Below are positions 56,326 to 62,715 of a stretch of 64,000 bases of DNA, piece by piece; position 1 is the stretch's first letter, and each line of letters starts with the position of its first letter. Source of the stretch: Pseudomonas sp. H9 (GTDB lineage Bacteria > Pseudomonadota > Gammaproteobacteria > Pseudomonadales > Pseudomonadaceae); assembly GCF_004353925.1 (NCBI RefSeq), contig NZ_SMOK01000004.1:62001-126000 (forward strand), in the 5' to 3' direction. The notes beneath the pieces were generated by a model. It saw only the letters and a program-made list of their open reading frames with translations. It was not told where the DNA came from and did not search any database. A program made the position numbers and the translations under genes.

Positions 56326-57036
56326 ATGAATACGTCAGGTGATCGTCTCAAAACCCTGCTGATCGAGTGCAACCTCTCGCCTTCGGATTTTGCCGCACAG
56401 CGCAAGGTTACGCCGCAGCACGTCAATAACTGGTTCAAACGTGGCGTGCCCCTGGCCCGGCTCGACGAAATCGCCGAGTTGCTGTGTGTTCGCAGCAAAT
56501 GGCTGCGCACCGGTGAAGGGCCCAAGCACCCGGCTCCGTTACCGCGCATTGATACAAGCCCGTGCAAACCCGGTCCAGAACCAACAGACCCAGGCCTGCT
56601 GGCCGCCAACACCGCCAACGACATTCAGTTGCCGTTCTACAACATGCAGTCCAGGCAACTGAAACCCATTGCCGAGCGTTACCTGCGCCTGCCCATTCGT
56701 GCCCTTGACGCCCTCGGCGTTGATCCGCGTCAGGCCTTGTGCCTGAGTATGCCCACCAGCAATATGAGCCCGCTGGTTCCGCGCGGCAGCACCCTGGCCG
56801 TCGACTGCAGCCTGACCGCTATCGTTGAAGGCGAAGTCTATGCCCTGCTGCACAACGGACGCTTGCGCATCAACAGCCTCAGCCAGCAACCCAACGGCAG
56901 CCTGCGCCTGCACAGCCACAATAGCGACGAACACCCCACCGAAACCTACAGCCCGGCACAGCTGAAAAACCAGAAGTTGAGCGTACTGGGTTGGGTGTTC
57001 TGGTGGAGCCATTTACGCGGCAGTCGCCCGGCTTGA
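56326..57036 (+). CDS. CI-like transcriptional regulator with degenerate S24 domain
   Basis: A 236-residue protein. Residues about 5-65 form an XRE/CI-type helix-turn-helix (CNLSPSDFAAQRKVTPQHVNN, core VTPQHVNNWFKRG). Residues about 115-225 resemble the S24/LexA C-terminal domain. In the S24 alignment made by eye, the nucleophile Ser position is Asn146 (SNMSP in place of the usual DSMxP) and the general-base Lys position is Asn183 (RINSL in place of VKRL). Self-cleavage therefore looks unlikely. No phage genes are adjacent. Whether it senses another signal or binds DNA constitutively is unknown. Confidence 0.8.
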   Translation: MNTSGDRLKTLLIECNLSPSDFAAQRKVTPQHVNNWFKRGVPLARLDEIAELLCVRSKWLRTGEGPKHPAPLPRIDTSPCKPGPEPTDPGLLAANTANDIQLPFYNMQSRQLKPIAERYLRLPIRALDALGVDPRQALCLSMPTSNMSPLVPRGSTLAVDCSLTAIVEGEVYALLHNGRLRINSLSQQPNGSLRLHSHNSDEHPTETYSPAQLKNQKLSVLGWVFWWSHLRGSRPA

Positions 57037-57058
57037 GCGGTTGAAGTGCAATTATTGC

Positions 57059-57257
57059 TGGGCATTGGCCGCTATACCCAGTATGCTACGCCGCACATTT
57101 AGCCCCGGCTGCTTAGCACGCCAGCGGGCCTGGCGCGGCACACACTGCTTGCAGCCTCTCCCGGCCCCAGCGCCGGTCCAACGATTTTAAGATGGTTGCG
57201 GCTTACCATAAATTAGCCAAGCCCATCCCCTGGAAGCCGGCCACAAGCCGGCTTTTT
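57059..57257 (+). ncRNA. Candidate small RNA between the CI-like regulator and the cold-shock gene
   Basis: A possible promoter TGGGCA-N17-TATGCT (57059-57087), about 160 bp of non-coding sequence with local pairing (GCCAG / CTGGC), and a clear intrinsic terminator at 57234-57257 together fit a small RNA. The same terminator could instead end the regulator transcript. The only small ORF (36 codons from 57083) lacks a ribosome binding site. Low confidence. Confidence 0.3.
57234..57257 (+). terminator. Intrinsic terminator
   Basis: AAGCCGGC-N5-GCCGGCTT followed by TTT on the plus strand, nearly 200 bp after the CI-like regulator gene. It either ends a long 3' UTR or a separate small transcript. 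Confidence 0.85.
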
Positions 57258-57318
57258 AATGCCTGCCTGAAACCCAGCCAGTTTGCATCGGCTTTGTCAT
57301 TTACTGTGGCGTTAAACG

Positions 57319-57525
57319 CTACAAAACCTGGACATTTACAGCCTGCGGACCAGCACTGGACTGCGTGATATCAAATTCGACTCGCTGCCCCTCTTCCAGC
57401 GCCCGGAAGCCGCCCGAGTTAATGGCTGAGAAATGCACGAATATGTCCACACTCGGCTCACCTTCCTCAATAATGACGCCAATCCCCTTTTCGCTGTCGA
57501 AGTGCTTAACGGTTCCAGTAGGCAT
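57319..57525 (-). CDS. Divergent cold-shock domain protein
   Basis: A 68-residue single OB-fold cold-shock protein starting [17 protein letters not shown]2 is intact as DIFVHFSAI, but RNP1 reads KGIGVI instead of KGFGFI, and the Trp of the usual VKWF is His8. Three of the surface aromatic residues that stack on single-stranded nucleic acid in CspA are thus replaced. AGGAGATG lies just before the ATG. Length is normal. It may bind RNA weakly or have another role. Confidence 0.9.
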   Translation of the reverse strand: MPTGTVKHFDSEKGIGVIIEEGEPSVDIFVHFSAINSGGFRALEEGQRVEFDITQSSAGPQAVNVQVL

Positions 57526-57792
57526 CTTTCATCTCCTGACAAGTTAAATAAGGCTCGTCGTTGAACACGGATGCGCTCAACTGGAACTTATCGTCCTCCC
57601 ACTCCCCCCCTCTGCCTACTGGCATTTTTATCAGGGTGGTCACCGCGCGCGCCGCGCTAGCACATTGACATCAACGCCCTCACCCTCGAGACTCCCACGG
57701 CCCGCTGAATGCCCTCTGAAGGCCACCTTTTTGGCCATTGCAGGCTTTGCCAAAATTTTTACCCCAAGACGCTAATGGATATGGAACGCAAC

Positions 57793-58884
57793 ATGAGAAA
57801 TCTACTTGCAGTCTCTTTGGCCGCTGTTGTGCTGACAGGCTGCAGCGCCGAAATCGACAATGCGGAAGTTGTGACGCGAAACGGCCTGATCTACAAATAC
57901 GGCGACACCGATCCTTTCAGTGGTCGCGTGGTTAACACACCAGCCGGCCTGCCTGGCATTTCCGCGCTGTGCAATTCGCAGATCGAAAAGGGGCGCTACA
58001 ACGGTAAAAGCGAATGCTTTTATGATTCGCGCAAGGTGTACGAAGTTGAATACGAGGCTGGCAAAAAGAGCGGTGTAGAAACCGTGTACGACGCCAAGTC
58101 GGGCGCTAAAGTTTCTGTCAAACACTGGAAGAACGGTCGCCAGGACGGGGTTACCGAGGAATACCAGAACGGTGTGCTGACGTATCAGCAGGCGTTCAAA
58201 GATGGCCAGCCTGATGGCAAGGAAACCCGCTGGACCGCCGACGGCAGCAAGTTGATCACTGAACTTACCTGGAGCAACGGCCAGAAGTTCAGCGGCTTTG
58301 AAACCGACTCCAACGGCAAGCAGAGCTATGCCAACGGCCAACTGCATGGCGCGCAAATCGGTTATGGCTACTTCGCCGGAACGGTGAAGCAGTACGTAGC
58401 AGCAGAGGGCAACTACAACGACGGCAAGCTGGACGGGGTGCAGAAGCAGTACAAAAACATTCTGCACACCGAAATCGTGCAGCAAGAATCCGAAGTGATC
58501 TACCAGAACGGTACTGCCATTTCCGGCTGGTTCCGGCAGTTCAGTACGCCAGACGGAAAGGTACTGCAAGAAATCAAGTTGGTGCGTACTCAAGAAGCCG
58601 AAGACGAAGATTTCCACAGCGGCTATCCGGGCAACCTGGTGCCTGACGGCGTGATCCAGTCGTACAACGCTCAAACCGGCCAGCTAGAAGGCGAAGAACG
58701 CTGGGCCAATGGTGTGCGAGAGTCCGCATCGTCGCTGCTGAGTACAGCTGCTGTGGTGTCTGCCGAAACGTGCCTGGACTCCTGGGTCACCGCCTACCGT
58801 AACGAAGTGGGTGAAGATGCCATGGTCACCAGCGGGCAAATCGGCGAATGGGAAGACTGGTGCGCTGAAGGCAAGATGCCTTAA
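57793..58884 (+). CDS. MORN_2-repeat lipoprotein
   Basis: A 363-residue lipoprotein with signal MRNLLAVSLAAVVLTGC (lipobox LTGC). Most of the protein is made of MORN_2-type repeats (YWKNGRQDGVTEEYQNG-like units such as HWKNGRQDGVTEEY, AFKDGQPDGKET and EGNYNDGKLDGVQKQY), related to YwqK-type proteins. The C-terminal 60 residues contain two cysteines (ETCLDSW, WEDWCAEG) that could form a disulfide. The start at 57793 was chosen for the signal peptide; ATGs at 57775 and 57781 are in frame. No partner gene is obvious. Function unknown. Confidence 0.8.
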   Translation: MRNLLAVSLAAVVLTGCSAEIDNAEVVTRNGLIYKYGDTDPFSGRVVNTPAGLPGISALCNSQIEKGRYNGKSECFYDSRKVYEVEYEAGKKSGVETVYDAKSGAKVSVKHWKNGRQDGVTEEYQNGVLTYQQAFKDGQPDGKETRWTADGSKLITELTWSNGQKFSGFETDSNGKQSYANGQLHGAQIGYGYFAGTVKQYVAAEGNYNDGKLDGVQKQYKNILHTEIVQQESEVIYQNGTAISGWFRQFSTPDGKVLQEIKLVRTQEAEDEDFHSGYPGNLVPDGVIQSYNAQTGQLEGEERWANGVRESASSLLSTAAVVSAETCLDSWVTAYRNEVGEDAMVTSGQIGEWEDWCAEGKMP

Positions 58885-58908
58885 CCGGCACTCACCGCGC
58901 CGATCCAT

Positions 58909-58938
58909 AGCGAGGGCAGCTTGAACGCTGCCTTCGCT
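58909..58938. terminator. Hairpin between convergent MORN_2 and rtcB genes
   Basis: AGCGAGGGCAGC and GCTGCCTTCGCT form a 12-bp stem with one wobble pair and a 6-nt loop in the 62-bp space between two convergent stop codons. No long T tract on either strand. Confidence 0.65.
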
Positions 58939-58946
58939 GGGTCATC

Positions 58947-60152
58947 TCAACCCTTGACGCACACCACCTGGCGCAAGGTATGTACCACTTCCACCAGTTC
59001 CCGCTGGGCCTGCATCACCGCATCGATGTCTTTGTAGGCCATGGGAATCTCATCGATCACGTCCTTGTCTTTACGACATTCCACATGCGCTGTAGCACGT
59101 ACTTGATCCTGCACGGTGAACTGCTTTTTCGCCTGAGTGCGACTCATGGTTCGCCCGGCGCCGTGGCTGCAAGAGCAGAATGATTCCTCGTTGCCCAAGC
59201 CGCGCACGATAAAACTCTTCGCGCCCATTGAGCCGGGAATGATGCCGAGCTGGCCTTTCTGCGCTGATACCGCCCCCTTGCGCGTCACCAGAATATCGTG
59301 ACCAAAGTGGCGCTCGCGTTGTACGTAGTTGTGGTGGCAGTTGACGGCTTCAAGGTCCGCTTCAAATGGTCGACCAAGCACCTGACGAGCCGCACTGATC
59401 ACCGCCTGCATCATCAAGGCGCGGTTCTGCCGGGCGAAGTCCTGAGCCCACTCCACCGCTTCGACGTAGTCGGCAAAATGTCGGCTGCCTTCTTCGAAAT
59501 AGGCCAGGTCTTTATCCGGCAGGTTGGCGATGTGTTGGCGCATGTCGGCCTGGGCCAGCTCAATGAACAGGTTACCGATGGCGTTGCCGACGCCACGCGA
59601 TCCGCTGTGCAACATGAACCAGACCCGGTCGGCTTCGTCCAGGCACACCTCGATGAAATGGTTGCCGCCGCCCAAGGTGCCAAGGTGATGACGGTTGTTG
59701 GTTTTTTCCAACCGCGGGTACTTGCCGGTGATGGCCTTGAAGCGCCCGGCCAACGCCTTCCAGGCATGGTCTGCCTGCGTCGGGACGTTATCCCAGGCAC
59801 CCTGGTCGTGACGGCCGAAGGTCTTGCCGTGGGGCACGGCGTGTTCGATGGCGCTACGCAGGCGGTGCAGGTTGTCTGGCAGGTCGCGGGCAAACAACGA
59901 GGTACGGGCAGCGATCATGCCGCAGCCAATATCCACCCCAACCGCTGCCGGAATAATCGCGCCGAGGGTGGGGATGACGCTGCCGATGGTCGAGCCTTTG
60001 CCCAAGTGCACATCCGGCATCACCGCCAGGTGTTTGAAGATGAACGGCATCTTCGCCGTATTAATCAGTTGCCGACGAGCCTCGTCTTCGACTGGAACAC
60101 CTTGGGTCCAGAGTTTGATGGGCTTGCCACCGACCACTTCAAGCAGGTTCAT
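58947..60152 (-). CDS. rtcB: RNA-splicing ligase RtcB
   Basis: RtcB joins RNA 2',3'-cyclic phosphate (or 3'-phosphate) and 5'-OH ends using GTP and Mn2+. The 401-residue protein has the metal and guanylate residues: Cys in VDIGCGM, His in GGGNHFIEVC, LHSGSRGVG, NCHHNYVQ, and the nucleophile His in SCSHGAGRTMSR. The ATG at 60152 (MNLLEVVGGKPIKLW) has AGAGGTGGG upstream; the frame is open to 60197. No rtcA cyclase or rtcR sigma54 activator is next to it. Confidence 0.93.
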   Translation of the reverse strand: MNLLEVVGGKPIKLWTQGVPVEDEARRQLINTAKMPFIFKHLAVMPDVHLGKGSTIGSVIPTLGAIIPAAVGVDIGCGMIAARTSLFARDLPDNLHRLRSAIEHAVPHGKTFGRHDQGAWDNVPTQADHAWKALAGRFKAITGKYPRLEKTNNRHHLGTLGGGNHFIEVCLDEADRVWFMLHSGSRGVGNAIGNLFIELAQADMRQHIANLPDKDLAYFEEGSRHFADYVEAVEWAQDFARQNRALMMQAVISAARQVLGRPFEADLEAVNCHHNYVQRERHFGHDILVTRKGAVSAQKGQLGIIPGSMGAKSFIVRGLGNEESFCSCSHGAGRTMSRTQAKKQFTVQDQVRATAHVECRKDKDVIDEIPMAYKDIDAVMQAQRELVEVVHTLRQVVCVKG

Positions 60153-60263
60153 GTCCCACCTCTGGCTAGACAGTCGCGTTTTTACACGCCGATACATAAT
60201 GCGTTCGAGAAAATTTACAGTACATCAGACAGCGACTAAGGTGTATTCAGAGGGCCGAATCGC

Positions 60264-60381
60264 GGTTGGCAGCATGTCAACCGACACTTGCTGAGCAGGT
60301 GCTTTCGGGCATCTGGATCGGCCTCTTTTGAGGGCCGGGTAGACAACTCCATGGGGCCCCGCAAGCCAACCCGGAGTTGTC
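60264..60381 (-). other. Hairpin-rich non-coding segment upstream of rtcB
   Basis: Within the 251-bp space between the SGNH lipoprotein gene and rtcB (both minus) there are at least four inverted repeats: GACAACTCC / GGAGTTGTC (60342-60381), GGCCTC-TTTT-GAGGGCC (60320-60336), a 7-bp stem at 60285-60301, and GGTTG / CAACC (60264-60282). CCGGGT and ACCCGG (60335-60340, 60369-60374) could pair across the first stem. It may be a 3' UTR structure, an rtcB leader or a small RNA. Confidence 0.4.
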
Positions 60382-60403
60382 CCCGCCTCTCCTTTTCCTG
60401 CTC

Positions 60404-61609
60404 TTACTGCAAATTCAGCTGCGTACGCAGATAGTCGTACAGCCCGGCGGCGCTCTTGCGATAGCCGTCTGCGCTCAGGTGCACCAGGTCCCCCCGCGCC
60501 AACCCTTGCGCCTGCCAGGCAGCAATCGAGCAGGGCCCGCCCATGTATGCCTGCCAGTCCCAGAACAGGGCATTGGCCTGTCTGGCTGCCTCACGCTGAA
60601 TACGCACCACTGCCGCCAATGGCTGCGGTTGGCGCGCTGCACAGCTTTGCGCTTTACGGTGCTTGATCGAATCAGGCGGGCCGATGATCAACAGCACTGC
60701 ACGCGGCAGATCGCGACGCAGGCGCTCAAGGGTTTGCTCAAGCTGCGCTTGGTACAAGTTCAGGTCTAGCGTGTCATCGAAGGCTTCATTGGTGCCGTAC
60801 GCGAGGATCACCAAGTCTGGACGCAGCGATTTCAGCGTGGATTCCCAACCGGGCTGCCATTTGTTCTGTACGTCCAGGCGAGCGCCATTGATGCCCAGTG
60901 CCGAGTAAATGACACCAGCATTCTTCTGCCCTTGCAGGTACCAGCCACCGAGCACCGTACCGGGGCGGCTGTCGAGGGTCAGGTCCAGCGGCAAGCCAAG
61001 GTTGTTGACCATCGGGCCGAAGCGCCATTGCCCGGCGGTGGCCGCCAGCAGTCGGCGGTTCTGGCTGCGGCTGTCGCTCAGCAGCAGGGAGGTGCTTTCA
61101 CGGGCCTGGTACAAGGCCGACACTCGGTAGCGTTGCGTGCTCGGTTCTCGCGCCTCAATCCGCACGCTTGGCTTTGCCGCCAACGGCACCGACAGATAAC
61201 CACCCAGGGGAAACTGCGTACTTTGCTGGTTACGCGCCGACACCAGCTCCCACTGGCGCTTGGCGGTCTTGAGAATGACCTGCTCATAACGCGTGCCGGG
61301 CACGGGCGTAGCCGACACCAGGCCGATGCCGCCGTCGCCATACTGCGCTTGCAGCAAGCGGCGCATCTCGCCGCTGAACAGGTCGGCAGCGGTGTGGGAA
61401 TCACCGAACTGGACGATGGTCACCGGCGCACGGTTGGCCGCCTTTAACTTGCCGGCCAGCACCGCCAGGTTGCCATTACCTTGAGTGACCGGCCCCCTGG
61501 CAGGCGTAGTGACTGGCTTGCCTGCGGTGTTGACCGCCGCCACCGGGCTACAGCCCGGCAACAGCAGGATCAGCAGGGCAAGCCCGAGAATATTGTGCAG
61601 TCGACGCAT
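60404..61609 (-). CDS. SGNH/GDSL-hydrolase-fold lipoprotein
   Basis: A 401-residue lipoprotein (lipobox LPGC) with an SGNH-hydrolase fold: block I FGDSHTAADLF with the nucleophile Ser, block III YGTNEAFDD, and the C-terminal Asp-x-x-His in DLVHLSADGY. The central insert (about 120-230) is beta-rich. Similar proteins act as O-acetyl transferases or esterases on peptidoglycan or exopolysaccharides. The start overlaps the stop of the DUF459 gene as TGATG. Third gene of the MBOAT operon. The polymer acted on is unknown. Confidence 0.85.
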   Translation of the reverse strand: MRRLHNILGLALLILLLPGCSPVAAVNTAGKPVTTPARGPVTQGNGNLAVLAGKLKAANRAPVTIVQFGDSHTAADLFSGEMRRLLQAQYGDGGIGLVSATPVPGTRYEQVILKTAKRQWELVSARNQQSTQFPLGGYLSVPLAAKPSVRIEAREPSTQRYRVSALYQARESTSLLLSDSRSQNRRLLAATAGQWRFGPMVNNLGLPLDLTLDSRPGTVLGGWYLQGQKNAGVIYSALGINGARLDVQNKWQPGWESTLKSLRPDLVILAYGTNEAFDDTLDLNLYQAQLEQTLERLRRDLPRAVLLIIGPPDSIKHRKAQSCAARQPQPLAAVVRIQREAARQANALFWDWQAYMGGPCSIAAWQAQGLARGDLVHLSADGYRKSAAGLYDYLRTQLNLQ

Positions 61610-62715
61610 CAGTGTCCCGTTACAGTGAGGCCCGGGAAAGCAATCATCGACAGTATCTGTTCGGCGATCAGCTTCTGCCCGGTAATGGTGAAATGGATGC
61701 CGTCATCGACCCGAGTCTTGACCCGTTTGCCCTGGCTGTTCTGCAAGGTGTAGGAAAACGTGTCGTCCTTGTAACCTAGCACCGGGTTGGCCGAGAGGTA
61801 GTGTTGCTGGTACAGGCCAACCTGCTCCTGGTACAAGCCGCTGAGGTAGGCCATGGCGCTGGACAGTCGCGGTTTCTGCATATTCGGAGGCCCGACCCAG
61901 ATCACTTGCACCTGGTGCTCACGAGCCTTTTCGAGGATTGCATCGATGCGCTGACGGTAGGCGGCTTCCCAGTCTGGTGATTTGAACCGCAGGAACGGTT
62001 TGCCTTTTCCCTGGGGCATGTCCCACGGATCGTTGGGGCCGAGGAAGATCACCATCAAGCGAATGTTGGGTGAGCTCTCCAGTGTGCGCGCCACGGTTTG
62101 CGGCCAGTTGAAAAATCCCGGGTACGCCAGCCCGGTGCTTTGCCGGCTGAGGTTGACGCTCTTGATCTGGTAGCGCTTGCGCAAGCTGTTGGACAAGTGC
62201 GGCGCAACGCCTTGCATCAACGAATCCCCCACCAGAAACACTTCGTCTCCTACTGCAAGGGAGACTACCGTTGCAGCGGGTACAGGTGAGCCAATGGCTG
62301 CGGCTGGCTTGCTCGCTGGCGCAGTGACCGCCGCCACTTTTGCAACAATTGGTTTGCTCGCTACAACAGGAGCGGGCGCCTTGGGGGCATCCAGAACAAC
62401 CGGAACCACGGGGATCGGCGGCGGTAGCTCAACGGTTTCAACTTGGGCAACTGCCGTACGACTCTGGGTCAGGCTGTCGACAAAACTGTCACGCGCCGCG
62501 CCCAACGCTTCGGTGAGGTTGCCGCCCAGGCGCCAGGCCGGGCTTTGCCCGAGAACCGGCAGCTCGCAGCTTTGGTGGTATTTCTGCTGGCAGTAAAGGC
62601 TGATCGAGTCCTGGTTCAGCCATAACAGCAATAACGTGGTCAGCACTATGCCGTACAGCGCCCTGGCGGCCCCAAGGTGCGTGCGCAGCAGTTGCGCAGC
62701 GTTAGAAACTTGCAT
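61609..62715 (-). CDS. DUF459 SGNH-like periplasmic protein
   Basis: A 368-residue protein with one N-terminal transmembrane helix (LYGIVLTTLLLLWL), a Pro/Ala/Val-rich linker (about 95-155), and a DUF459 SGNH domain with LVGDSLMQGVAPHL, FLGPNDPWDMP and the Asp/His of DDGIHFTITGQKL. The ATG at 62715 overlaps the MBOAT gene by 14 bp. Two SGNH proteins after an MBOAT protein recall AlgI-AlgJ/X and PatA-PatB arrangements, in which an acetyl group is moved across the inner membrane and placed on a periplasmic polymer. Confidence 0.85.
   Translation of the reverse strand: MQVSNAAQLLRTHLGAARALYGIVLTTLLLLWLNQDSISLYCQQKYHQSCELPVLGQSPAWRLGGNLTEALGAARDSFVDSLTQSRTAVAQVETVELPPPIPVVPVVLDAPKAPAPVVASKPIVAKVAAVTAPASKPAAAIGSPVPAATVVSLAVGDEVFLVGDSLMQGVAPHLSNSLRKRYQIKSVNLSRQSTGLAYPGFFNWPQTVARTLESSPNIRLMVIFLGPNDPWDMPQGKGKPFLRFKSPDWEAAYRQRIDAILEKAREHQVQVIWVGPPNMQKPRLSSAMAYLSGLYQEQVGLYQQHYLSANPVLGYKDDTFSYTLQNSQGKRVKTRVDDGIHFTITGQKLIAEQILSMIAFPGLTVTGH

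Noticed and set aside
57083..57193. Small ORF of 36 codons within the candidate sRNA region
   Set aside because: No ribosome binding site and no recognisable features; better explained as non-coding.
60153..60230. Sigma54 promoter upstream of rtcB
   Set aside because: The best GG...GC pair has an 11-bp spacing, not 10, so it does not fit a -24/-12 element.
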